DNA of 64,000 nucleotides from Polaribacter sp. MED152 (GTDB lineage Bacteria; Bacteroidota; Bacteroidia; Flavobacteriales; Flavobacteriaceae): positions 1,622,501 through 1,686,500 of the forward strand of contig NC_020830.1 of the NCBI RefSeq assembly GCF_000152945.2, in the 5' to 3' direction. Both the position numbers and the translations under genes were made by a program. The notes below the pieces were generated by a model. The model worked only from the letters and a program-made list of their open reading frames with translations, had not been told where the DNA came from and made no database searches. Below are positions 1 to 9,400 of this stretch, one piece after another; the stretch's first letter is position 1; every line of letters begins with the position of its first letter.

Positions 1-1
1 T

Positions 2-997
2 AGTTTCTCATTTACAGAACCTTGGTTAGGTGGTAGAAAACCAAAATCATTATCATTCTCTGTTTATTCATCAAATCAATTTCAATTAGATCCTCAAACT
101 TTTCAAGTTGATAGAGATCGTAGTTTAGGGATTATTGGTGCATCTATTGGTTTAGGACAACGTTTAAAATGGCCAGATGATTATTTTCAACTTTCACAAA
201 CCATCAGTTACCAAAGTTTTAACTTAGATAACTACGGCTTTAGAGTTGGTGCTAATGTACTAGATAATGGTACTTTAAATAACTTATCTTATAGTGCAAC
301 CATATCTAGAAACTCTGCAGGACCAAGTTTAATTTTCCCAACTTATGGATCTGAATTCTCTTTTGGTGTAAAAGCAACTTTTCCTTACTCATTAGTAAAT
401 AATAAAGATTATTCTATTGATAGTGGGTTGAGCCAAGAAGAAACAAATGCACAAATTGCAGAAAAATACAAGTGGTTAGAATACTATAAATTAAGTGCTA
501 AAGGTAAATGGTACACTTCATTTACAGACAAATTAGTGTTAATGACAAATGCAGAAATGGGCTTCCTAGGTTACTATAATTCTGATGTAGGTTTATCACC
601 ATTTGAAAGATACTTTGTGGGTGGAGATGGTATTGCCGTTTTTCAATTAGATGGTAGAGAAGTTGTAGGTTTAAGAGGTTATGAAAACAACCAATTATCT
701 CCATTAGAAGGTGGTTCTATTTATAACAAATTTCAATTAGAATTAAGATATTCTATAACAGATGCACCTTCTGCCTCTATTTATACTTTAGGATTTGTAG
801 AAGCTGGTAATTCTTACGACAATTTTCAGTCATTTAATCCGTTTGAATTAAAACGTTCAGCAGGAGTTGGTATAAGAATCTTTATGCCTGCCTTTGGTCT
901 ATTAGGTATAGACTTTGCGCATGGATTTGATCCTTTACCAGGTTTTACAGAAAAATCGGGCTGGCAAACGCATTTTATCATTGGAAGACAATTCTAA
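2..997 (+). CDS. bamA: BamA outer-membrane assembly factor, C-terminal part (5' end outside window)
   Basis: The frame is open from base 2, so the gene enters from the left edge and only about 331 C-terminal residues are visible. The segment starts in a region containing the FTEPW motif of Omp85/BamA barrels and is rich in alternating beta-strand sequence with many Tyr, Phe, Gly and Asn. It contains an RGYENN segment like the conserved VRGY/IRGF lid-lock motif of BamA, and it ends in a terminal phenylalanine (GRQF), typical of outer-membrane barrels. BamA folds and inserts outer-membrane proteins. The two OmpH/Skp genes that follow are its usual flavobacterial neighbours and act as periplasmic carriers for the same pathway. 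A TTG at 428 is an internal codon, not a true start. Confidence 0.9.
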   Translation, partial: SFSFTEPWLGGRKPKSLSFSVYSSNQFQLDPQTFQVDRDRSLGIIGASIGLGQRLKWPDDYFQLSQTISYQSFNLDNYGFRVGANVLDNGTLNNLSYSATISRNSAGPSLIFPTYGSEFSFGVKATFPYSLVNNKDYSIDSGLSQEETNAQIAEKYKWLEYYKLSAKGKWYTSFTDKLVLMTNAEMGFLGYYNSDVGLSPFERYFVGGDGIAVFQLDGREVVGLRGYENNQLSPLEGGSIYNKFQLELRYSITDAPSASIYTLGFVEAGNSYDNFQSFNPFELKRSAGVGIRIFMPAFGLLGIDFAHGFDPLPGFTEKSGWQTHFIIGRQF

Positions 998-1013
998 GAA
1001 AACAGTACATTTG
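981..1013 (+). promoter_or_regulatory. Bacteroidetes-type promoter for the first ompH gene
   Basis: A TTG at 981-983 and TACATTTG at 1006-1013 match the Bacteroidetes housekeeping pattern TTG-N(17-23)-TAnnTTTG, here with a 22-base spacer. It lies across the end of bamA, about 50 bases before the ompH start, so the ompH pair can be transcribed apart from bamA. Prediction only. Confidence 0.55.
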
Positions 1014-1062
1014 TAATGTCGAAAGTTTTTTTGGCACGGTTTTTTCTAAATACATTATACAA

Positions 1063-1887
1063 ATGAAAAAAATATTTTTATTAGTCGTTCTTTTATTTAG
1101 TGTCTCTTCAATCTGGTCACAAAGAAATCAAATTATTGCTTATATGGATATGGAATACATTCTAGAAAATGTTCCAGAATACATTCAAGCGCAAAATACT
1201 TTAGATGCCAAAGTTGCCAAATGGAGAAAAAAATTAGATGATCAGGCAAGACATATAGAAGTATTAAAATCTGATTTGGCAAATGAAAAAGCCATTTTAA
1301 CCAAAGAGTTAATTGAAGAAAAGGAAGAAGAAATTTCAATTAAGCAAGTAGAATTAAGAAGGTTAGAATCGCTTTATTTCGGTCCAAATGGAGATTTATT
1401 TCTTGTAAGAAAACAATTGGTTAAGCCAATACAAGACCAAGTTTACAATGCTGTACAGAGTATTGCTAAGAGAAAAAACTACGATTTTGTTTTTGAAAAA
1501 TCTAGTGATTTAGTAATGCTATATTCGAATAAAAAATACGATATTAGCGAACTTGTTTTATCTACCATAGACAGAACAAGATTACAGGAGCAGAAAAAAG
1601 AAGAAAGAAACAAGAAAAAAGCTGCGCCTAAGAAAGAAGTAACCAAAGTTCAACAAGAAAAAATAGAACAAAAAGAAGCGTTACAAAACAAAAAAATTGA
1701 AGCTGTAGCTAAGAAAATAGCAGAACAAGAAGCTAAGAAAAAAGAAATAGCAGACAAGAGAAAAGCTTTAATGAAACAAAGAGAAGAAAAAAGAAAACTC
1801 TTAAGACAGAAAAAAGAAGAAGCTAGAAAAAAGAAAGAAGAGGAAAAAAAGGAAAAAGAGAAAGAGAAGAACAAAGAAGATAATTAA
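1063..1887 (+). CDS. OmpH/Skp family periplasmic chaperone with long charged tail
   Basis: This is a secreted Skp/OmpH-type chaperone that holds unfolded outer-membrane proteins in the periplasm and hands them to BamA. Residues 1-19 form a signal peptide ending in an SxWS-Q site. The segment at about residues 20-165 has the OmpH layout: an early IAYMDMEYILENVPEY strand, a long helical arm, and a closing YDFVFEKSSDLVMLYS strand. From about residue 170 the protein departs from a standard Skp (about 160-170 residues): it gains about 100 residues almost entirely of Lys, Glu, Ala and Arg, predicted as a continuous coiled coil. It sits between bamA and a normal-length ompH. The family is well supported; the role of the tail is unknown. 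Confidence 0.9.
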   Translation: MKKIFLLVVLLFSVSSIWSQRNQIIAYMDMEYILENVPEYIQAQNTLDAKVAKWRKKLDDQARHIEVLKSDLANEKAILTKELIEEKEEEISIKQVELRRLESLYFGPNGDLFLVRKQLVKPIQDQVYNAVQSIAKRKNYDFVFEKSSDLVMLYSNKKYDISELVLSTIDRTRLQEQKKEERNKKKAAPKKEVTKVQQEKIEQKEALQNKKIEAVAKKIAEQEAKKKEIADKRKALMKQREEKRKLLRQKKEEARKKKEEEKKEKEKEKNKEDN

Positions 1888-1925
1888 TAACAAGAGACAA
1901 GAATAATAATTAAATTAAAACAAGA

Positions 1926-2432
1926 ATGAAAAATTTTAAATCGTTACTATTAATTGCTGTATTTACATTAGGGTTTGGTGGTGTTGCAAATGCACAAAAG
2001 ATGGGTCATATAGACTTTGAAAAATTAGTAGCTGAAATGCCTGCAACAAAAAAATTAAAATCAGATATTGAAAAGTTAGGTAAAACTTATCAAGACGAAG
2101 TTGAAGGTATGGCTAAGAAATTGGATGCTAAAATGAAAAAATACACCCAAGAGCAAAATACACAGACTAAAGAAATAAACGAAATTAGAGCAAAAGAAGT
2201 TCAGCAAGAAAACCAAAGATATGAGCAGTTAAGACAAACTGCATATCAAGACATGCAACAAAAGCAAGCTGATGGTTTAAAACCAATTATTGAGAAAGCT
2301 CAAAAAGCAATTGAACTTGTAGCTTCTGAAAAAGGTATTTCTTATGTATTTGATGCATCTATGGGTAAAGGACTTTTAGTAAAGAAAGGTGAAGACTTAT
2401 ATGCTGCTGTAAAAGCAAAATTAGGTTTCTAA
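1926..2432 (+). CDS. OmpH/Skp family periplasmic chaperone
   Basis: A 168-residue protein of normal Skp length. A signal peptide covers residues 1-23 (cleavage after GVANA). It is followed by QKMGHIDFEKLVAEMPATKK, the characteristic first strand and helix of OmpH. A long Lys/Glu/Gln helical hairpin follows, then a closing strand, GISYVFDASMGKGLL. It lies 38 bases after the larger ompH and is probably co-transcribed with it. An intrinsic terminator follows directly, so this looks like the end of the bamA-ompH unit. Function is inferred from the family: a trimeric jellyfish-like holdase for outer-membrane proteins. Confidence 0.92.
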   Translation: MKNFKSLLLIAVFTLGFGGVANAQKMGHIDFEKLVAEMPATKKLKSDIEKLGKTYQDEVEGMAKKLDAKMKKYTQEQNTQTKEINEIRAKEVQQENQRYEQLRQTAYQDMQQKQADGLKPIIEKAQKAIELVASEKGISYVFDASMGKGLLVKKGEDLYAAVKAKLGF

Positions 2433-2454
2433 ACATATACCTTATTAAATTATT

Positions 2455-2485
2455 AAAAAACCTACTTTTAAAGTAGGTTTTTTTA
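2455..2485 (+). terminator. Intrinsic terminator after ompH
   Basis: CCTACTTT (2461-2468) pairs with AAAGTAGG (2470-2477). The stem is preceded by a run of A and followed by a run of T, giving a stem extended by A:T pairs. It separates the ompH gene from murI. Confidence 0.85.
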
Positions 2486-2498
2486 TTTTTACAGTAGT

Positions 2499-3290
2499 AT
2501 GAAAGCAAATCAAAATCCTATTGGTTTTTTTGACTCTGGTATTGGTGGCACCTCTATTTGGAAAGAAGTCACAGCACTCTTACCTAATGAAAGTACCATT
2601 TATTTATCAGACAGTAAAAACGCACCTTATGGCACTAAAAATAAAGATTCCATTCTTGATTTAGCTATCAAAAACACCGAATTTTTGCTTAATAAAAATT
2701 GCAAACTAATTGTGGTTGCTTGTAACACTGCAACTACAAATGCTATTGATTATCTAAGAGCAAATTATAAGATACCATTTATTGGTATAGAGCCAGCCAT
2801 AAAACCTGCTGCTCTTAAAACAAAAACTAAGAGAATTGGTATACTTGCTACAAAAGGCACTTTAAATAGTGCTTTATTTGAGAAAACAGCAAGCACAATA
2901 GATCAACAGATTATTGTTAAGGAAACTATTGGTACTGGATTGGTAGAACTCATAGAAGAAGGGAAAATAGCTTCTAAAGAAATGGAGCAACTTTTAGCAA
3001 GTTACATAAATCCTTTAGTAAAGGAAAATATAGATTGTTTGGTTTTAGGTTGCACACACTACCCCTATTTAATTCCTGCTATTCAAAAAATTACAGGCAA
3101 TCAATTAGAAATTATAGATTCTGGCCAAGCAGTAGCCAAGCAAACCAAGGCCATTTTACAACAACATGATTTAATGCATAATGGTTCAGCTTCTGCAAAG
3201 CATGAGTTTTACATCAATAAAGATAAAAGTGTTTTAGAAAGAATACTTAGCTCAGTGACTTCAAAAACTATCACAGAAACAGATTTTTAA
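2499..3290 (+). CDS. murI: Glutamate racemase
   Basis: MurI converts L-glutamate to D-glutamate for peptidoglycan synthesis, without a cofactor, using two cysteines. The N-terminus has GFFDSGIGGTS, with the catalytic-region Asp and Ser. The first catalytic Cys is in VVACNTATTNAID (about residue 75) and the second in VLGCTHYPYL (about residue 185). Length (263 residues) is normal. The gene starts just after the ompH terminator, and its stop codon overlaps the stop of the convergent PorP/SprF gene by four bases. Position next to bamA/ompH is common in Flavobacteriaceae. Confidence 0.96.
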   Translation: MKANQNPIGFFDSGIGGTSIWKEVTALLPNESTIYLSDSKNAPYGTKNKDSILDLAIKNTEFLLNKNCKLIVVACNTATTNAIDYLRANYKIPFIGIEPAIKPAALKTKTKRIGILATKGTLNSALFEKTASTIDQQIIVKETIGTGLVELIEEGKIASKEMEQLLASYINPLVKENIDCLVLGCTHYPYLIPAIQKITGNQLEIIDSGQAVAKQTKAILQQHDLMHNGSASAKHEFYINKDKSVLERILSSVTSKTITETDF

Positions 3291-4270
3291 AATCCGCCAA
3301 AAGCAGCATTAATGTTCGGACATGCTGCAGCTCTAGGCTCTCTCGTCCATAAATTTACACCTACAGAAATTTGATGAAAACCAGTGTTTGTTAAAACAGT
3401 TTCGTTCATTTGATTCGTGTATGTATATGAGAATAAAAAGTTCTGATAATTGATACCTACGATTGGCGATAAAAACTGAGCATTTTCTATAGCATTTGCA
3501 TCAAAACCTCTTCTGTAAGAAAGTGCTGCCCAAAATTGAGTTTTTGAAAAGTTCTTGTAAGCTTTTAAATTAAAATCTGCAATTCGTTGACCTGTACCTT
3601 CTCTAAATTGTAACATGACAGATGGTTCAAACTGTACAAATAAATCTTGGCCAAAATAATATCCTGCAGAAAATATGTAGTTTCTTAAATCTAAAGGTTC
3701 TTGAACATTTAGATTGTTCTTAGCTGTAAGTAATAAATTTTTTACGGTAAAATACGATGAAAAACCTCCATAATGATAAGCAACACCAAAATCTGCATTG
3801 TAGTAACTAGTGCTTTCTACAATAGCAGCAACTGCAGCATCTCCAGTAAAAGTAGTTTGATCTGATTGATTTTGAACAAACGTAAAAGACAATCCAAATG
3901 AAAGCTGATTAAAAAGCCTATCATTACTCATTGGCAAATGGTAGGCATAAGTTGCCTGCACTCCTTTTTGAGAGTGAAAACCATTCTTATCATTAAACAG
4001 AACCAAACCATAGCCAGCATTAGAATACTCGCCAAATTTAGTGTGAAAACTTAACGTTTGTAATGAAGGTGCATTAGGTATACCTGCCCATTGTTGTCTT
4101 GCAGTTAATCTTAATTTACTTGAATTACCAATTCCTGCAGCAGATGGATGAACCAAATACACATTATCAGATAAATAGTCTTGATAAATTGGTAAAGTTT
4201 CTTGAGCATTCCCTTTTAATGAGAAAATAAATGCTACCAAAAAGAGAATCCTAAAAGAGAGTAACTTCAT
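3287..4270 (-). CDS. PorP/SprF family type IX secretion-associated membrane protein
   Basis: This 327-residue protein has a signal peptide (residues 1-22, ending GNA-Q) followed by the PorP/SprF opening: a YLSDNVYLVHPSAAG segment, then LTARQQWAGIPNAP. Repeated amphipathic strands follow (GYGLVLFNDKNGFHSQKG, then YHYGGFSSYFTVKNLL), as in outer-membrane barrels of this family. Many PorP/SprF proteins sit beside gliding or type IX secretion genes or large surface adhesins, and are thought to help secrete or anchor a specific partner. No such partner is adjacent here; murI converges on it. A TATATTTG element on the minus strand at 4299-4306 is a plausible -7 promoter element, though no good -33 element was found. 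Confidence 0.88.
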   Translation of the reverse strand: MKLLSFRILFLVAFIFSLKGNAQETLPIYQDYLSDNVYLVHPSAAGIGNSSKLRLTARQQWAGIPNAPSLQTLSFHTKFGEYSNAGYGLVLFNDKNGFHSQKGVQATYAYHLPMSNDRLFNQLSFGLSFTFVQNQSDQTTFTGDAAVAAIVESTSYYNADFGVAYHYGGFSSYFTVKNLLLTAKNNLNVQEPLDLRNYIFSAGYYFGQDLFVQFEPSVMLQFREGTGQRIADFNLKAYKNFSKTQFWAALSYRRGFDANAIENAQFLSPIVGINYQNFLFSYTYTNQMNETVLTNTGFHQISVGVNLWTREPRAAACPNINAAFGGF

Positions 4271-4446
4271 TAAAAGCTAAATTATTTTTTTTGAATTTCA
4301 AATATATTCAATTTAATAAGAATATTTTCTTTATCTACAAAAGTTTAACACAATATAAAACTCTTAAGAAAGGCTTTTATTATAATTTGCTATAAAATGA
4401 TTTTTCTTACAACCTATTTGTATAAATGATAAATAAAACTAACCTT

Positions 4447-5223
4447 CTATTTTAAGTATTGCTTTTTTAAAGACGATAACTCTACTCCTAAGTCTTGAAA
4501 CATATTTATAATACTGCTAATTTTTAATTCGTGCTCTTCATATTCTTGTGTATTAATGCTACAAGTAAACTTCCATAACTCTAAAACCTCAGAAATTGGT
4601 ACTTGATATGATTGGTAAGAAGGATTGTCTGGCTTTAACAAAAAACACCCCTTTTCTTCAATAAGGTTTTCTATTCTTTTATAAGTCATACCATCATTTT
4701 TAGTTACAATGATATACGAATACCCGCTTTTTGCATTTTTAATATCTTCTACAAATTCAGCTACTACATAAGAACCATCTTTCATGGGTAACATAGAATC
4801 ACCCTTAATAGGAAAAGCCCTATGTTTTCCTGTAGGTAAAAAAGGCAATTTAATTTTTTCTAACTGCTCAATGTATTCAGGATCATCATAACCTAACAAA
4901 TACCCAGCAGAAGCTTTTGCTGGTATTACTTCTATAAGATTTTCATTTTCACTATCTACAGTTATTGGAAACAAAACACGCTTATTACCAACCTCTATAA
5001 AAGACACATCATTGGCTTTTGTTAAATCGTTTTTTATGATAATGTCAATAGGAATTTTAAAATATTTAGAAAAATCTATCAAAAATTCTATGGTTGGAGA
5101 TGACCTATTTTCTTCATAAGAGCTTATTCTAGATCTTGTTACAGATAATTCTTCTGCCAAAGCTTCTTGTGTTAACTTTTTAAGATTTCTTAAATGCTTA
5201 ATGTTTTTTGATAAAATATTCAT
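4447..5223 (-). CDS. LexA/CI-like self-cleaving repressor (HTH plus S24 peptidase)
   Basis: The 258 residues fall into two domains. Residues 5-60 form an Xre/Cro-type helix-turn-helix (LTQEALAEELSVTRSRISSYE). Residues 95-230 form an S24/LexA-type peptidase: an Ala106-Gly107 cleavage site in AKASAGY, nucleophile Ser143 in GDSM, and general-base Lys182 in MTYKRI. These are the hallmarks of repressors that cut themselves when RecA is activated by DNA damage. The gene is transcribed away from dinB-dnaE, sharing a 52-base intergenic region with repeated TTGTAG/CTACAA motifs, so it probably represses both itself and the polymerases. Flavobacteria often use such a repressor at mutagenesis loci. The regulatory role is inferred. 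Confidence 0.9.
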   Translation of the reverse strand: MNILSKNIKHLRNLKKLTQEALAEELSVTRSRISSYEENRSSPTIEFLIDFSKYFKIPIDIIIKNDLTKANDVSFIEVGNKRVLFPITVDSENENLIEVIPAKASAGYLLGYDDPEYIEQLEKIKLPFLPTGKHRAFPIKGDSMLPMKDGSYVVAEFVEDIKNAKSGYSYIIVTKNDGMTYKRIENLIEEKGCFLLKPDNPSYQSYQVPISEVLELWKFTCSINTQEYEEHELKISSIINMFQDLGVELSSLKKQYLK

Positions 5224-5226
5224 AAT

Positions 5227-5274
5227 GCTACAATATTGAGCAACAAATGTATGAATTTGTAGCTAATTTTGTAG
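5227..5274. promoter_or_regulatory. Divergent promoter/operator region between repressor and dinB
   Basis: GCTACAA (5227-5233) and TTGTAGC (5257-5263) form a perfect inverted repeat, and a further TTGTAG lies at 5269-5274. On the plus strand, TAATTTTG (5264-5271) fits the -7 element TAnnTTTG for dinB. On the minus strand, TACATTTG (5251-5244) fits the same element for the repressor. Repeats and promoter elements interleave, as expected for autorepression and dinB repression. No clear -33 element was found on either strand. Confidence 0.6.
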
Positions 5275-5275
5275 T

Positions 5276-6490
5276 GTGAATAAACATATTTTACATCTTG
5301 ATTTAGATACTTTTTTCGTTTCCTGTGAACGATTGATAGATAGTAGGCTTAAAAAAAAACCGCTTTTAGTTGGTGGTACAGGAGACAGAGGTGTTGTAGC
5401 TGCTTGCAGTTATGAAACTAGAGCTTTTGGCATACATTCTGGCATGTCTATGAAAATTGCCAGAAAACTTTGTCCTGAAGCAGCTGTTATTAGAGGTAAT
5501 ACAGGTATTTATTCTAAATACTCAAACCTTGTTACAGAAATTATTAGTGATAAAGTTCCTGTGTTTGAAAAAGCAAGTATTGATGAGTTTTATGCAGATT
5601 TATCTGGAATGGATGCCTTTTTTGGGAGCTACAAATATGCATCAGAATTACGCCAGAAAATTATAAAAGAAAGTGGTTTACCTATTTCTTTTGGCTTATC
5701 TCAAAATAAAATTGTTTCTAAGGTTGCTACTGGAGAAGCAAAACCCAACAACCAACTTTTAATAAATAAGGGTTTTGAAAAAGACTTTTTGGCTCCTTTA
5801 TCTATTAAAAAAATTCCTTCTGTTGGTCAAAAAACTTATGAAGTTTTAAGAAATCTAGGGGTAGATAAAGTAAAAGTAATACAAGAAATGCCTTTAGAAA
5901 TGATGATAAGCGTTTTAGGCAAAAATGGTAAAACCATTTGGAAACGTGCTAATGGTTTAGACAATCCACCAATTGTAACTTATCATGAACGTAAATCATT
6001 ATCTACTGAAAGAACTTATAATAAAGACACTATAGATGTAAAAAAGCTAAAAGAAACCATTTTTGCAATGGCAGAAAACTTAGCCTATCAACTTAGAAAA
6101 GGTAATAAACTAGCCTCTGTTTTTAGTGTAAAAATCAGATATTCAGACTTTAACACATACAGCAAACAAATAAAAATACCTTATACAAGTGCAGATCATA
6201 TTATAATACCAACCGTTTTAGATTTGTTTCAAAAACTGTATCAAAGACGTTTATTAATACGTTTAGTAGGCGTAAAAGTATCAGATATTGTAAACGGAAA
6301 TTATCAAATTAATTTATTTGATGATACTCAGCAAATGCTAAACCTATACAATGCTATGGATACTGTTCGTGACAAATATGGTGAGTTAAGTATTATGAGA
6401 GCTTCTGCAATGGGTGCAAAAACAATAGGCAGATTTAGCAACCCTTTTAATGGAGAACCTCCATTAGTTTTAGCCCACAGAAAACAATAA
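5276..6490 (+). CDS. dinB: Y-family DNA polymerase IV (DinB/UmuC-like)
   Basis: A translesion polymerase that copies damaged DNA with low fidelity. The 404 residues begin HILHLDLDTFFVSCERL, with the first metal-binding Asp. The second catalytic patch is in ASIDEFYADLSG (about residue 105). Finger, palm and helix-hairpin-helix segments follow (IPSVGQKTYEVLRNLGV at about residue 182) with a little-finger domain to about residue 345. The start is GTG, only four bases after a TAnnTTTG element, so the mRNA may be nearly leaderless. Three bases separate it from the downstream dnaE-like gene, with which it forms a mutagenesis operon opposite the LexA-like repressor. It lacks an obvious C-terminal clamp-binding peptide (the end reads LVLAHRKQ). 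Confidence 0.93.
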   Translation: MNKHILHLDLDTFFVSCERLIDSRLKKKPLLVGGTGDRGVVAACSYETRAFGIHSGMSMKIARKLCPEAAVIRGNTGIYSKYSNLVTEIISDKVPVFEKASIDEFYADLSGMDAFFGSYKYASELRQKIIKESGLPISFGLSQNKIVSKVATGEAKPNNQLLINKGFEKDFLAPLSIKKIPSVGQKTYEVLRNLGVDKVKVIQEMPLEMMISVLGKNGKTIWKRANGLDNPPIVTYHERKSLSTERTYNKDTIDVKKLKETIFAMAENLAYQLRKGNKLASVFSVKIRYSDFNTYSKQIKIPYTSADHIIIPTVLDLFQKLYQRRLLIRLVGVKVSDIVNGNYQINLFDDTQQMLNLYNAMDTVRDKYGELSIMRASAMGAKTIGRFSNPFNGEPPLVLAHRKQ

Positions 6491-6493
6491 TGT

Positions 6494-9400
6494 ATGTATT
6501 TAAACTGCCATACATATTACTCCTTACGTTTTGGAACCTTTTCTGAAACAGAACTTTTACAACTTGCTGTAAAAAATAATATCAACTGTATTGCACTTAC
6601 AGATATTAACAACACCTCTGCTTGCATGAACTTTGTACAACAGGCAAGAAAAACAACTATTAAGCCTGTAATTGGTGTAGATTTTAGAAATGGAAATTCG
6701 CAACAATTTGTGGCTATTGCTAAAAACAACAAAGGTTTTCAGCAAATTAACGCTTACCTATCTTCTTTTTTAGAGTCGAAAACCAATTTTCCAAACAAGC
6801 CAAAATATTTAGCTGATGTTTTTATTGTGTATCCTTTTGAGAAAGCTCTAGAACTTAATTTAACCTCGTTTAAAAAGAATGAATTTGTAGGTGTTTCTGT
6901 AGCCGAAATTAACAAGCTTCGTTTTTCTTATTTAAACAATTACAAAGATAAAATTGTAATTCAGCAACAAGTTACTGTTCGTAATAAAAAGGATTTTAAT
7001 GCACATCGTTTACTAAGAGCCATCGATAAAAATATTCTACTAAGTAAATTACCCAAAACCGAAGAATGTTTAGAAACTGATATTATGTTTGCGTATCAAG
7101 ACTTAAAAAATCATTTTAAAGATTTTGAGAACGTAATACAAAATACAGAAAACCTACTAAACCAGTGTACCATTAACTTTGGCTTTAATGAAAATAGAAC
7201 CAATCAAAACCTAGAAGTATACACCAATTCTTTTGATGAAGATTGCCAACTATTAAAAAAACTATGTGCAGAAAATTTAAAAAAGAGGTATGCAAATCCT
7301 ACAGAAAAAGTATATAATCGTCTTGAAAAAGAACTTAAGGTAATTATAGACTTAAAGTTTGTATCCTTCTTTTTAATTAATTATGATATTATTTCTTTTG
7401 CCAAAAGAAACAACTTTTTTCATGTTGGTAGAGGAAGTGGAGCCAATAGTATTGTTGCCTATATTATTGGCATAACAGATGTAGATCCTATAGAATTAGA
7501 TTTGTATTTTGAACGTTTTATAAATCCTTTTAGAGCATCTCCTCCAGATTTTGATATCGATTTTTCGTGGAAAGATAGAGACATAGTTACCAATTATATT
7601 TTTAATCGTTTTAAAAATGTAGCACTTTTGGCCACCTATGTTACTTTTAAATATAGAGCTGTTGTAAGAGAACTTGGTAAGGTGTTTGGTTTGCCAAAAG
7701 AAGAAATAGATAAATTAAGCAAAGGGGTTTCTACGCTTGGTAATTATTCTAGATCTCAAAAACTAGCAAATACTACAAATAACTTAAATAAAGAAAATAA
7801 GAGTCAGTTTGATTCTATGGCTCATCTCGTTTTAAAATACGGAAAGTTAATAGAAGGTTTTCCAAATTACGTGAGTGTACATTCTGCAGGAATTTTAATT
7901 TTAGACAAACCCATTCATTATTTTTCTGCAACAAGTTTGCCACCAAAAAATTTTCCAACAGTGCAGTTTGATATGAATATTGCAGACGATGTTGGTATTT
8001 TTAAATTCGATATTCTTGGTCAGCGTGGTTTGGCAAAAATAAAGGATGCCTTAATTTTAATTAAAGAAAATAACCCTAATGATCCTGAAATAGATATTAC
8101 AGATATTGAACGTTTTAAGAATGATAATAACATAAATAACCTCTTAAAAACAGGAGGTGCAATTGGAGCTTATTATGTAGAGTCGCCTGCAATGCGTGGT
8201 TTAATGCAAAAACTACAAACAGAAGATTATTTAGGTTTGGTTGCTGCAAGCTCTATCATAAGGCCAGGTGTTTCTAGTTCTGGAATGAAAGATGAGTTTA
8301 TTAAAAGACACAGATACCCTGAACATCGAAAAAATGCAAACCCTATTCTACTTAAAATAATGCCAGAAACATATGGAGTGATGGTTTATCAAGAAGATGT
8401 AATGAAGGTTGCCAATCAGTTTGCAGATTTAACGTTGGGTGAAGCAGATGTTTTACGAAGAGGCATGAGTGGTAAGTACAGATCTGTATCAGAATTTAAA
8501 GCCGTAGAAAATAAATTTATAGAAAATTGCAGAAAAAAAGGATTTAAAGACGAACTGATTTTTGAGGTTTGGAACCAAATTAAAAGTTTTGCTGGTTATG
8601 CTTTTGCTAAAGGGCATTCTGCATCTTATGCTGTAGAAAGTTATCAAAGTTTATTTTTAAAATGCTACTACCCTATTGAGTTTATGACTGCAGTTTTAAA
8701 TAATGGTGGTGGATTTTACTCTACAGAACATTACATTCACGAAGCAAAAATGCGTGGAGCCACAATTGAATTGCCTTGTATAAATACTAGCGATCATCCA
8801 AACATTGTAAAAGGTAAAACAATCTATTTGGGTTTTGGTTATCTTAAAAATTTAGAACATCTTCTAATAGAGCGTATTTTAAGTAATCGTCAAACTGAAG
8901 GTTTATTTAATTCTTTAGATGATTTTTTAGACAGGGTATCTATATCTATAGAACAACTAACCATTTTAATAAGAATAAATGCTTTTAGGTTTACAAAAAA
9001 ACCAAAAACAACTTTGTTATGGGAAGCCACCTTTAGAATTAATGGTACTAAAAAAAACGAGCTGTTGAGTCAAGTAAAACTATTTGCAGTTCAACATCAA
9101 AAATTTAAAATACCAAAATTAGAAAATCATTGGTTAGAAGATGTTTACGACCAATTAGAATTGTTAGATTTTACAACATATAATTATTTTTCTTTGGTTG
9201 TAGAAGCATATCATAAACATATAAAGGCAAAAGAAATGCATAAATACGCAGATAAGAATGTACTTCTTTATGGCAAACTTGTAACTACAAGATATAATAA
9301 AACGAGTAAGGGTAAATTAATGAGATTAAGTACCTTTATAGATGCAGATGGTAACTATTTTGATGCTGTTCATTTTACAAATGTGGTACACTTATACCCA

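Noticed and set aside
1650..1874. Phe/Ser-rich reverse-strand open frame
   Set aside because: It is the antisense shadow of the Lys/Glu-rich tail of the OmpH gene.
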